A stretch of DNA of 64,000 bases from Chloroflexi bacterium CFX4 (lineage in GTDB: Bacteria > Chloroflexota > Anaerolineae > Aggregatilineales > UBA2796), in assembly GCA_021404685.1 (NCBI GenBank), contig QWHC01000016.1, positions 26,932 to 90,931 on the forward strand, in the 5' to 3' direction. The translations under genes and the position numbers were made by a program. The notes beneath the pieces are model-generated. The model was given only the letters and a program-made list of their open reading frames with translations. It had not been told where the DNA came from and did no database searches. Position 1 is the first letter of the stretch. Each line of letters opens with the position of its first letter. Of this stretch, positions 17,213-25,281 are shown in pieces.

Positions 17213-17617
17213 ATGCCTGCCAGCAAAATTCAGTGTCACTCTGCCGATCTGAACAACGCCGTGCAGCAATTCACGCGGCAAAGTGAGGGGACGCAACAAC
17301 TGCTCCGCACGGTGCAAAACTGCTTGCAACAGCTTCAGGGCGGTGCCTGGCGCGGCAAGGGCGCCAACACCTTTTATGCCGAGCTGGAGCGCGAAGTGCT
17401 GCCGGGCGTGCAGCGCTTGATCAGCGCGCTGCGGGCGGCGCAACACAGCGCATTGGGCAACTGCTGGAACAGGCAGAACGCGAGGCAGGCGCGCTCTTTA
17501 TGGGCGGCGATGCTGAAAGCTATGGCGGTGGCGAAGGCGATGGCGAGCCTGAGCAAGCCACAGGCGAACAGGGGCTCAATGATGAAGCGCGTAGGAAAGC
17601 ACTTGAGGATGAGCTGA
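17213..17617 (+). pseudogene. Unit 1 WXG100 domain, frameshifted from its peptidase domain
   Basis: Starts with ATG 17213 behind GGGAGG (only two bases apart). The first ~73 codons are nearly identical to units 2 and 3 (SKIQCHSADLNNAVQQF, then the turn AWRGKG), a WXG100/ESAT-6-like helical hairpin of the type exported by ESX/type VII systems. From ATG to the shared CTCTTT, unit 1 has 287 bases and units 2 and 3 have 294. This 7-base deletion near 17436-17440 throws the frame, and the remaining 60 residues are out-of-frame sequence. The correct frame resumes in the 17500-18318 gene. The result is either a broken fusion gene, a sequencing error, or two proteins where the paralogues have one. 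Confidence 0.7.
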
Positions 17618-18318
17618 GCGCGTATGGTATCACACTTAGAGGCACATGGTCGCTCAATGAATTGGAGATGCTCTGGACAACCATACACGCTACTGCCAAT
17701 CGCCTCCAGTCTTTTGCAGCTGATGCGTATGCAGCCAACGGATTACCATTCAACTACACACCTCAACAGGTCTTTAAGCGCATTTTTGGTGATTTGACCT
17801 TTGTGCGTGGAGAAGGTATTGACTCAAACGGTGCTGAAGATGGCGGGCGATGGGGGCAATACGACCGCCAGCAGATTACATTATGGGGCAAAGCTTTTAC
17901 AAATAGGTCACGGACTTTCGCCGAACGCAGCGTGGAAGACAGCATGGCTTTTCTGACAATGCATGAGTTAGGGCATGATCTAAACCGTGAGATGGTGCTT
18001 GTGAAGAGAGGCGACGGTGTCTATGAAAGACTGACGACGCGAAATTACTATGCAGAAACCAGTCAAAGGCTCTTCGATAACGACGCAGGCACGGCTGGTT
18101 ATACCTACATCGCACGGACACAACACAGCGATATGTGGTTAGAGTATCAGGCAGATGCAGTTGCCAACTGGCTAGACGGTACATTTGACGACTCAGATGA
18201 CGGCAGGACTAGGCAGGCACAGATGGACGGTATTATGCGCGCCCTAATTTTTAATAAATTTGGTCATCCAGAACAACTGGTTGACATGTTTGCCATCGGC
18301 AGAGCTATTGTGGAATGA
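17500..18318 (+). CDS. Unit 1 zinc-metallopeptidase domain protein (3' part of split WXG100 fusion)
   Basis: 272 residues. After an acidic glycine-rich linker, the domain aligns along its whole length with units 2 and 3. The zinc signature HELGH is at 155-159 (FLTMHELGHDL), and about 50 residues on EYQADAVANWL carries the Glu that would be the third zinc ligand, an ExxAD arrangement like M48-type gluzincins. ATG 17500 sits exactly at the end of the conserved WXG100 DNA, in the frame the fusion would have used. It has no good ribosome site, so independent translation is uncertain. No signal peptide: export would have depended on the WXG100 domain. The paired propeller gene follows after 12 bases. 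Confidence 0.65.
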   Translation: MGGDAESYGGGEGDGEPEQATGEQGLNDEARRKALEDELSAYGITLRGTWSLNELEMLWTTIHATANRLQSFAADAYAANGLPFNYTPQQVFKRIFGDLTFVRGEGIDSNGAEDGGRWGQYDRQQITLWGKAFTNRSRTFAERSVEDSMAFLTMHELGHDLNREMVLVKRGDGVYERLTTRNYYAETSQRLFDNDAGTAGYTYIARTQHSDMWLEYQADAVANWLDGTFDDSDDGRTRQAQMDGIMRALIFNKFGHPEQLVDMFAIGRAIVE

Positions 18319-18330
18319 TCGCAAGAGATT

Positions 18331-19425
18331 ATGAGAACGCTCGCTAGACACAAGCCAGCTGTGATAATCATTCTGTGCATTTTGGGAGTCTCCGCTATGT
18401 TCCAATCCATCAGAGCGCAAAATTTACAATTTGGCGAAGTGCTGCGCCAGCCAATTAGCGGTTTGTGCCAAGTAGCGTTCAGCCCAAACGGTGAGCAGAT
18501 TGCTATCAAGCGCTTCACGGATGCCGAACGCCAAACAATAGAACTCGCTATTTTCAGTGCGAAAACTGGTGAACCGCAAAGCGTGCTGCACACAGGAAAC
18601 GGCAAATGTTCACCTGAGTATGGCGCCCAAAACACACTGGCTTGGGAAGGGCGAACCTTAGCGGCTGTTTTTGAGGAAGGCATCATGGTGTGGGATGCTC
18701 ATGAAGGGTTTGAGCAGCGCTACACAGTTGAGGGCAGTCTCTTTGCACTCTCAACCTTAACCGAGCGTTTGGTGACAGTAAGCCTTGAAAAACGCTTCAG
18801 AGAGAATGCGCTAGAACCGTTCCCGTCGCTTGTGCTGCGTGAGCTTGACAACGGGCGCGAATTAACACGCTATGCTATTCGGCAAGCAGATGACGAAGAT
18901 TTCTTTTCTGTCAACTGGATGGCGTGGAGTCCGCGTGGTGAAACGCTGCTTGCCTCTGATGGAGTCATGGTGCGCCTTGTGGATGTCGGCAAACAAACAA
19001 TCACAGTGCGCGAACCGACTTGGGCAGCAGGCTATGCGCTCAGTTTAGCAGATTGGCTCGATGAGCGCGTCGTATTCACGGGATATGGAACAGGCACAGT
19101 GGGCTTCTGGGACGCGACCAGTGGTAACCAAGAACGTGAACTGTATCTGAAAAGTTGCGGGCTGGCACTTAGCCCTGATCGCCGTTGGCTGGTCGGTTTT
19201 GACGTCAACGACAGCCCCGATTTCTCTGACAACAGCGCACCAGAGCAAGTTATTAAGGTCTTTGCCTTGCCTGAGGTTTCCCTAATTGCCAAACTACCTT
19301 ATGAGGCAACGCGTGTAGAGGCAAACCCATGCCTGCAACTCACCTTCAGCGCGGATGGCACGCACCTTGCCGCCATCATTGATGAGAGCAATCCAACGCT
19401 TCACGTTTGGGCGCGGCGCGAGTAA
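18331..19425 (+). CDS. Unit 1 secreted WD40-like beta-propeller protein
   Basis: 364 residues with a signal peptide (basic start, IIILCILGVSAMF, cut near IRAQ). Then come repeated strands of the WD40/TolB kind: CQVAFSPNGEQIAIKRF, NWMAWSPRGETLLASD, LALSPDRRWLVGF, and the C-terminal TFSADGTHLAAIIDESNPTLHVW. No catalytic motif is visible, and propellers of this kind mostly bind proteins. It always follows a WXG100-peptidase gene in this array, so it may bind, anchor or inhibit that peptidase outside the membrane; that role is inference. The last 90 bases belong to a DNA repeat shared between units. Confidence 0.7.
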   Translation: MRTLARHKPAVIIILCILGVSAMFQSIRAQNLQFGEVLRQPISGLCQVAFSPNGEQIAIKRFTDAERQTIELAIFSAKTGEPQSVLHTGNGKCSPEYGAQNTLAWEGRTLAAVFEEGIMVWDAHEGFEQRYTVEGSLFALSTLTERLVTVSLEKRFRENALEPFPSLVLRELDNGRELTRYAIRQADDEDFFSVNWMAWSPRGETLLASDGVMVRLVDVGKQTITVREPTWAAGYALSLADWLDERVVFTGYGTGTVGFWDATSGNQERELYLKSCGLALSPDRRWLVGFDVNDSPDFSDNSAPEQVIKVFALPEVSLIAKLPYEATRVEANPCLQLTFSADGTHLAAIIDESNPTLHVWARRE

Positions 19426-19783
19426 ACCATAGCGCTTGCCCGTTGTTATCTGCACAGGCAGTCAGTATCCATTGTATCTTGGAGGCAAGATGAGCGCTAG
19501 CAAAATTCAGTGTCACTATGCCGATCTGAACAACACCGCGCAGCAATTCACGCGGCACAGTGAGGGGACGCAGCAGCTTTTACGGACGGTGCAAAACTGC
19601 TTGCAACAGCTTCAGGGCGGTGCTTGGCGCGGCAAGGGTGCCAACACCTTTTATGCCGAGTTGGAGCGCGAAGTGCTGCCGAGTGTGCAGCGCTTGATCG
19701 GTGCCTTGCGCGAGGCAAGCAGCGCAACGCAGCGGATTGGGCAAACGCTGGAACAAGCAGAACGCGAGGCAGGCGCGCTCTTT
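19334..19783 (+). repeat. 450-bp direct repeat, copy A
   Basis: Covers the last ~90 bases of the unit 1 propeller gene, the intergenic leader and the whole WXG100-coding part of unit 2. It aligns without net gaps to copy B at a fixed offset of 2263 bases. The leader contains TTGTTA-N17-TATCCA (19443-19471), a weak promoter-like arrangement kept in both copies. Similarity falls sharply at CTCTTT, the exact domain border. This pattern fits unit duplication with recombination or gene conversion at conserved ends. Confidence 0.8.
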
Positions 19784-20569
19784 ACAGGCGGCACGGGCGA
19801 TGCCGATGGGCGTGGCGGCGGCGAAGGCACAGTTGAACAAACACCTAATCAGGCAGAAAACGTATCTGAGCCAACTGAACAAGAACGCAAAGATGCTATC
19901 ATTGCTGATTTAGCGAAATATGGCATCACCATTGAAGGGCAGTGGTCGCTTGCAGAGCTGGAAATATTGCAGGGTACTATCCATGATGTGGCTAATCGCC
20001 TAAAAGATTTTGCCGCACAGCAATACCCGCCACCCGGACTGGGCGAATCGTACACGGCACAAGTGCTTTTCAGAGGGATTTTTGGTGACTTAACGCTTGA
20101 GCGCGGCAGTGGCAACACTTCCCCTCAAGGGTGGTGGGGACGCTACAGCGCCTCAAGTGACAAGATCACTTTATGGAATAACGCCTTCAAGAATGTGCTT
20201 AATTCCTTTGGCGGTTTACCTCAGGATGAAAAACAGGCAGCCAGCACACGGTTTTTGATCCTTCATGAGCTAGGGCATGTCCTTGAACAGCGGCAACTGC
20301 GCCTTCCAAATGGCAGTTTCCGCAGCTTGCTAGAGCAGTTTAACCGAACCAACACAGGTGTTCTTTCGGGTGGTACAGCCGGATACACTTATAGGGCACG
20401 TAGCAGCGATGTTGATTATGAATATCAGGCTGATGCGGTTGCCAACTGGTTGAATGGCTCGTTTAATGACAGCGATGCGGGTAGGGCGCGTCAAGGGCAG
20501 ATGGACTCCATCATGCGGATGCTTATCTATGCCCGCTATGGCAGACCCGGACAACCAATCCCTCAATAA
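19490..20569 (+). CDS. Unit 2 WXG100-zinc metallopeptidase fusion
   Basis: 359 residues; ATG 19490 has GGAGG four bases upstream, the same start as unit 3. Residues 1-98 are a WXG100-like helical hairpin with the turn Trp46-Arg-Gly48. A Gly/Asp/Glu linker (99-130) follows, then the peptidase domain with HELGH at 259-263 (ILHELGHVLEQ) and Glu311 in EYQADAVANW as probable third ligand. There is no signal peptide, so export by an ESX/type VII-like system is likely, yet no EccC or other secretion gene lies in the window. The architecture (conserved N-terminal delivery domain, diverging catalytic C-terminus) matches polymorphic toxins or secreted effectors. The substrate is unknown. Confidence 0.8.
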   Translation: MSASKIQCHYADLNNTAQQFTRHSEGTQQLLRTVQNCLQQLQGGAWRGKGANTFYAELEREVLPSVQRLIGALREASSATQRIGQTLEQAEREAGALFTGGTGDADGRGGGEGTVEQTPNQAENVSEPTEQERKDAIIADLAKYGITIEGQWSLAELEILQGTIHDVANRLKDFAAQQYPPPGLGESYTAQVLFRGIFGDLTLERGSGNTSPQGWWGRYSASSDKITLWNNAFKNVLNSFGGLPQDEKQAASTRFLILHELGHVLEQRQLRLPNGSFRSLLEQFNRTNTGVLSGGTAGYTYRARSSDVDYEYQADAVANWLNGSFNDSDAGRARQGQMDSIMRMLIYARYGRPGQPIPQ

Positions 20570-20587
20570 GTTATAGGTGAGACACAT

Positions 20588-21688
20588 ATGCGGACTTTTC
20601 TCCATTGGCTTACAGCAGGAGCTTTAATGATGGTACTCACCACACATACCAGCGCACAAAGCACACAGTTTCAAGAGGTGCTTCGGTTGCCCATTCCCAA
20701 CGCCTATGATATCGCCCTCAGCCCTGACGGTTCGCACATAGCTGTCCTGCGCTATGCAGACCCTGCACAAGCGACGGTTGAACTTGCTATTTACACTGTT
20801 CAAACAGGGCAACAACAAGCCGTATTGCATACTTTCCCCGCGCAGCAGCTTTGTTTCTATTTCGATAGACCCAGTAATTGTCTTTCTTGGCAAGCCGATT
20901 TCTTGATTGCCAATGTGGGCAAGGGTGAGGTGTGGGTTTGGCAAGCCAGTCAGGCGTTTGAGAAACGCTATGCGCTTCGTGGCACAGCGTTTGCTTACCA
21001 CGCGCCAACCGACAAGTTAGCGCTTGTTGAAGCACGCACACCTACCGACCCGGCCGAACGCTATGTAGATAGCAGCAGCCAGATCACACTCTACGATCTT
21101 GCCAGTGGGCAAGCCGTAGCCCGTTATGATGCTGGAAAGCAAATTGGCGACCGTTTTTTCGACCAGATTAACCTTTTGGCATGGAGTCCGAATGGTGAGC
21201 GCTTGCTCATTTCAGATTACTACTACAACCGTGTCATGAAGATAACGGGCAGCGCTATCGAAGATAGTGGCGTTGCCTTTCGTGCTGATAGTACGATGCA
21301 AGCAATCGGTTGGCTGGCGGATGAAACGCTGCTGACCGTAGAGAACATCAGTTTTCTGCACTTTTGGGATGCCAGTAATGGGCAGCAGCAGCGCGAAGTC
21401 TATCTGAAAGGCATTACGGCAGCCTTCAGCCCTGATGGACGTTGGGTGGCAGCCATTGATAAGCGTGAAAGCCCTCTTGATGCGCCCACGCCCGAAGTGG
21501 TTGAGAACGTGGTGAAAGTGTTCACTCTGCCCGAAGCGGAGTTAATCGAAAAACTGCCCTACGAACTGAGCAGTGCTGAAGAGGTGCGGCGCGCTTTGCA
21601 ACTCACCTTCAGCGCGGATGGCACGCACCTTGCCGTCATTATTGATGAGAGCAATCCGACGCTCTACGTCTGGGCGTGGCGGGAGTAA
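20588..21688 (+). CDS. Unit 2 secreted WD40-like beta-propeller protein
   Basis: 366 residues, 18 bases after the unit 2 peptidase with AGGTGA seven bases before the ATG. A signal peptide ends near SAQS. Blade motifs include DIALSPDGSHIAVLRY, LLAWSPNGERLLISD, AAFSPDGRWVAAID and the C-terminal SADGTHLAVIIDESNPTLYVW. It is paralogous to the unit 1 and unit 3 propellers, and the strongest likeness is at the C-terminal blade, where the DNA repeat begins. No enzymatic residues are recognised. Gene order suggests it is co-expressed with the peptidase; an immunity, chaperone or anchoring role is conjecture. Confidence 0.7.
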   Translation: MRTFLHWLTAGALMMVLTTHTSAQSTQFQEVLRLPIPNAYDIALSPDGSHIAVLRYADPAQATVELAIYTVQTGQQQAVLHTFPAQQLCFYFDRPSNCLSWQADFLIANVGKGEVWVWQASQAFEKRYALRGTAFAYHAPTDKLALVEARTPTDPAERYVDSSSQITLYDLASGQAVARYDAGKQIGDRFFDQINLLAWSPNGERLLISDYYYNRVMKITGSAIEDSGVAFRADSTMQAIGWLADETLLTVENISFLHFWDASNGQQQREVYLKGITAAFSPDGRWVAAIDKRESPLDAPTPEVVENVVKVFTLPEAELIEKLPYELSSAEEVRRALQLTFSADGTHLAVIIDESNPTLYVWAWRE

Positions 21689-22046
21689 ACCATAACACCT
21701 ATTTGTTGTTATCTGCACAGGCAGTCAGTATCCATTGTGTCTTGGAGGAAAAATGAGCGCTAGCAAAATTCAGTGTCACTATGCCGATCTGAACAACGCC
21801 GCGCAGCAATTCACGCGGCAAAGTGAGGGGACGCAACAGCTTTTACGGACGGTGCAAAACTGCTTGCAACAGCTTCAGGGCGGTGCTTGGCGCGGCAAGG
21901 GTGCTAACACCTTTTATGCCGAGCTGGAGCGCGAAGTGCTGCCGGGTGTGCAGCGCTTGATCAGCGCCTTGCGCGAGGCAAGCAGCGCAACGCAGCGGAT
22001 TGGGCAAACGCTGGAGCAAGCGGAACGCGAGGCAGGCGCGCTCTTT
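21597..22046 (+). repeat. 450-bp direct repeat, copy B
   Basis: Partner of copy A (19334-19783): end of the unit 2 propeller gene, leader with the same TTGTTA...TATCCA arrangement and GGAGG, and the WXG100-coding part of unit 3. Most differences fall in an 11-base stretch of the leader just after the propeller stop. Confidence 0.8.
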
Positions 22047-22910
22047 GTGGGTGGTGATGCCGATGCTGACGGGCGCGGCGGCGGCGAAGGGGAGGTCTCT
22101 CAACAGGGTGAAAATAATGCGGGACCAACTGACCAAGAGCGCAAGGATGCCATCATTGCCGACCTAGCTACCTACGGAATTACCTTGACAGGCACATGGT
22201 CGCTGGCTGATCTGCAAAAGCTCCAAAGTGCAGTACATGCGACGGCAAACCGCCTAACGAGCTTTGCCGCAAACCACTACGAAGATTTTGAGTTCAAATA
22301 TACACCACAGACCGTTTTTAAGCGGCTGTTTGGCAACCTCACTTTTGAACGCGGCGTAGGTGCAGATCGCAACGGTGAGGAAGAAGGCGGTGCTTGGGCA
22401 TGGTACAGCAGCAACACGATCACACTGTGGAACAGCGCGCTAAACGGTGTCCTTAAAACCTTTGCAGGGCAATCGTCCACAAACAGCAGCCGCTTCTTGA
22501 TCATGCATGAGCTAGGGCATGACCTTGAAAACATGCCGATTTTGGTCAGAAATCCTGAAACGGGACTCTACGAGCGCACAACAGTTTTGGAGTACTTCAC
22601 CAGCAGCAGCGAAGACAATGCTAATCTAGGGAATGGCACGGCTGGCTATACCTACCGTGCGCGCAGCCAGCTAAACTGGGAAGAATATATGGCAGATGGT
22701 GTTGCCAATTGGCTTTATGGCACATTCGATGACAGTGATGCCGGCAGAGCGCGCCGAGAACAAATGGATACTCTTATGCGTGGGCTAATTTATGCTGAGT
22801 TTGGGATACCGATCTCCGAACAGCCCCGCCCTGAACCCGTTCCACCGACTACTGGTAATGGCACTGGCGGCAATCATGGTACTGGACGTTTCACGCCTGA
22901 AATGGAATAG
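21753..22910 (+). CDS. Unit 3 WXG100-zinc metallopeptidase fusion
   Basis: 385 residues, ATG with GGAGG four bases upstream. The WXG100 domain (1-98) differs from unit 2 at only a handful of residues. The peptidase domain carries HELGH at 252-256 (IMHELGHDLEN) and Glu311 in EYMADGVANW. It is closer to unit 1 than to unit 2 in several stretches (TPQTVFKRLFGNLTF, ITLWNSA). A Pro/Gly-rich tail of about 35 residues is unique to this copy. It lacks a signal peptide and contains an intact WXG turn, so type VII-like export is the natural hypothesis. Confidence 0.8.
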   Translation: MSASKIQCHYADLNNAAQQFTRQSEGTQQLLRTVQNCLQQLQGGAWRGKGANTFYAELEREVLPGVQRLISALREASSATQRIGQTLEQAEREAGALFVGGDADADGRGGGEGEVSQQGENNAGPTDQERKDAIIADLATYGITLTGTWSLADLQKLQSAVHATANRLTSFAANHYEDFEFKYTPQTVFKRLFGNLTFERGVGADRNGEEEGGAWAWYSSNTITLWNSALNGVLKTFAGQSSTNSSRFLIMHELGHDLENMPILVRNPETGLYERTTVLEYFTSSSEDNANLGNGTAGYTYRARSQLNWEEYMADGVANWLYGTFDDSDAGRARREQMDTLMRGLIYAEFGIPISEQPRPEPVPPTTGNGTGGNHGTGRFTPEME

Positions 22911-22925
22911 CAAAAGGTAGTAACA

Positions 22926-23996
22926 GTGAAAATCCTAACACCGTTTCTTCTGATCGGAGCTTTGTTCATGACACAGACAACAGGGCAAGTGAGCGCACAA
23001 AGCACGCGCTTTCAGGAAATACTCCGCTTACCTATTGAGGGCTTGTGCGCCATTGCTTTTAGCCCCGATGGTACGCAAGTTGCTGTGAAGCATTACACCG
23101 ACGCTGCACGGCGCGCCCTTGAGCTTGCCATTTATGATGTACAAAGCGGTGCGGTGCAAGCTGTACTGCTCACGGCAGCGGGTAAATGTTCTCCACTGGA
23201 CTATGCCGAGAATAATTTGGCATGGCAGGGACAGGTTTTGGCGGCTACCTTTGAGGATGGCTTGTACCTTTGGCAGGCAACCAATGGAACATTTGAAGAA
23301 GCCTATCGCCTAGAGACAGGTGTATTTGCCCTTGATCCAGCGGCAAACCGCCTTGCCACAGTGGTGCTTGAAAAGCGCGTGGAAGGCGGCATCCTGGAGC
23401 CATATCCGTACCTTGTGCTGCACGATCTGACAACTGGAGAAGAAATTACACGCTATAGCGCTAGAAAATCAATTGATGGTGACCTTTTCTTGGGCATCTC
23501 TATGCTGGCATGGAGTCCAAACGGAGAACAACTGCTCATCTCGGATCACTATGTAGTGCGTATCCTAGCCGTCAATGGTGATGAGATAACAGAAGGTGAA
23601 CATGCTCTGAAGATTGGGAATCGTTTGCAGGCTTTTAGCTGGCTGGATGATGCAACGATCCTCACTGTTGACCGCCTCAGCCTGCTGCACACATGGAAGG
23701 CTGCCGATGGTGAACAACAGCGCGAAGTGTTCTTGAAAGGCAGTGCCGCTGCATTCAGCCCTGATCGCCGCTGGGTGGTGGTTGGTGATGAGGCTGCCAA
23801 CCCTAATGATGACCCTGAAAATGTCGTGAAGGTTTTTGCACTGCCCGAGGCGGCATTGGCAGACACATTGCCTTTTAGCCTGAGTGCAGAAGGTGTGCAG
23901 CGTGTGCTGCAACTCACCTTCAGCGCGGATGGCACACACCTTGCCGCCATTATTGATGAGAGCAATCCCACCCTTTACGTTTGGGCGGCACGCTAA
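22926..23996 (+). CDS. Unit 3 secreted WD40-like beta-propeller protein
   Basis: 356 residues starting at GTG 22926, with AAAGGTAG upstream and 15 bases after the unit 3 peptidase. The signal peptide (ILTPFLLIGALFM) ends near VSAQS. Blade motifs: AIAFSPDGTQVAVKHY, MLAWSPNGEQLLISDHY, AAFSPDRRWVVVGD, and the shared C-terminal SADGTHLAAIIDESNPTLYVW. It closes the array; tyrS follows without a visible terminator. Same unknown function as its two paralogues. Confidence 0.7.
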   Translation: MKILTPFLLIGALFMTQTTGQVSAQSTRFQEILRLPIEGLCAIAFSPDGTQVAVKHYTDAARRALELAIYDVQSGAVQAVLLTAAGKCSPLDYAENNLAWQGQVLAATFEDGLYLWQATNGTFEEAYRLETGVFALDPAANRLATVVLEKRVEGGILEPYPYLVLHDLTTGEEITRYSARKSIDGDLFLGISMLAWSPNGEQLLISDHYVVRILAVNGDEITEGEHALKIGNRLQAFSWLDDATILTVDRLSLLHTWKAADGEQQREVFLKGSAAAFSPDRRWVVVGDEAANPNDDPENVVKVFALPEAALADTLPFSLSAEGVQRVLQLTFSADGTHLAAIIDESNPTLYVWAAR

Positions 23997-24081
23997 GCAT
24001 CCCTAAACAGGTGTGCCAAAATGCGGTAAACTTATGGGCAATCTTATCAACCGAGCGATTCCCGAAGGGCAACACACCGCC

Positions 24082-25230
24082 ATGAGCGAAACGGCACACC
24101 TGAGCATTGAGCAACGCACCGCGCTGATCACCCGCAACCTTGAAGAAGTGATCGGCGCGGACGAAATTCCCGCCTTGCTGGCGCAAAACTTGCCGCTGCG
24201 CCACTATATCGGCTTGGAGATTTCAGGCAGGCTGCACCTTGGCACCGGCTTGATGTGTATGCAAAAAGTGCGCGACTTGCAGCAAGCAGGCGTCCGCTGC
24301 ACGATCTTCCTTGCCGACTGGCACACTTGGATCAACGACAAACTCGGCGGCGACCGTCAGAAGATTAAGAAAGTGGCGGTTGGCTATTTCAAAGAAGGCT
24401 TGAAGGCATCGCTTGCCGCGCTCGGCGGCGATCCTGAGGCACTCGATTTTGTGCTTGGCTCAGAACTCTACCACCACAACGACACCTACTGGGAAACGCT
24501 GATCGAGGTCGGCAAGAACACCACCTTAAACCGCATCCTACGCAGCGTGAGCATCATGGGGCGCGGCGAGGGCGAGAGCATTGATTTTGCCAAGCTGATC
24601 TACCCACCCATGCAGGTTGCCGATGTGTTCATCCTGCGCGCCAACATTGCTCAAGGCGGCATGGATCAGCGCAAGGCGCACGTCATCGCCCGTGATGTGG
24701 CGAATATGCTCACCATTTCGCCGCTGCGCGATGCCGAAGGCAAAGTTATCAAGCCGATTGCCGTCCATCATCACCTGCTGCTTGGCTTGGATAAGCCGCC
24801 GCAGTGGCCCGTAGATGCTGATAAGCTGCGTGAACTTCGCACCGCCATGAAGATGAGCAAATCCAAGCCCAAATCAGCGGTCTTCATCCATGATACACCG
24901 GATGAAATTCGCGCCAAAATGCGGAAGGCGTTCTGCCCACCGCCTGCCGATGGCATTGAGTTCAACCCGGTGCTGGACTGGGCAGAACACCTCATCTACC
25001 GCAACGGGCAAACGCTCTTTGTGGCGCGCACGCCCGAAAACGGCGGCAACCTGACCTTTACCCGCTATGAGGATTTGGCAGCCGCCTACAGCGAAGGCAG
25101 CCTGCACCCAATGGACTTGAAAAACGCCATGAGCGAGGCGCTCATCGCCCTGCTAGAGCCTATCCGCCAGCACTTTGACGATCATGCCGAGATCAAGGCG
25201 ATGTGGACGGAGCTTGAGGCGATGCTGTAG
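24082..25230 (+). CDS. tyrS: Tyrosyl-tRNA synthetase, archaeal/eukaryotic type
   Basis: 382 residues from the ATG at 24082; longer in-frame starts at 24013 and 24034 add sequence unlike the family. The class I HIGH-like motif is HLGTG (52-56), followed by the Rossmann core (FLADWHTWIN) and a KMSKS loop. The C-terminal region GGNLTFTRYEDL...LHPMDLKNAMSEALIALLEPIR matches Methanocaldococcus-type TyrRS almost word for word. The S4-like RNA-binding domain at the C-terminus of ordinary bacterial TyrRS is absent. An archaeal-type enzyme would normally read a C1-G72 acceptor, whereas bacterial tRNA-Tyr has G1-C72, so the identity of the cognate tRNA matters. TrpRS of the same superfamily is the main alternative; the motifs favour Tyr. 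Confidence 0.8.
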   Translation: MSETAHLSIEQRTALITRNLEEVIGADEIPALLAQNLPLRHYIGLEISGRLHLGTGLMCMQKVRDLQQAGVRCTIFLADWHTWINDKLGGDRQKIKKVAVGYFKEGLKASLAALGGDPEALDFVLGSELYHHNDTYWETLIEVGKNTTLNRILRSVSIMGRGEGESIDFAKLIYPPMQVADVFILRANIAQGGMDQRKAHVIARDVANMLTISPLRDAEGKVIKPIAVHHHLLLGLDKPPQWPVDADKLRELRTAMKMSKSKPKSAVFIHDTPDEIRAKMRKAFCPPPADGIEFNPVLDWAEHLIYRNGQTLFVARTPENGGNLTFTRYEDLAAAYSEGSLHPMDLKNAMSEALIALLEPIRQHFDDHAEIKAMWTELEAML

Positions 25231-25241
25231 CCAAAGTGCGC

Positions 25242-25247
25242 TATAAT
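25242..25247 (+). promoter_or_regulatory. Consensus -10 box upstream of the GH13 gene
   Basis: TATAAT lies 34 bases before the alpha-glucosidase ATG; no convincing -35 hexamer sits at 17 bases. AAAAAAGG (about 25264-25271) supplies the ribosome site. Confidence 0.4.
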
Positions 25248-25281
25248 CAGTGGCGTTAGGTGCAAAAAAGGATTTTTCCCC

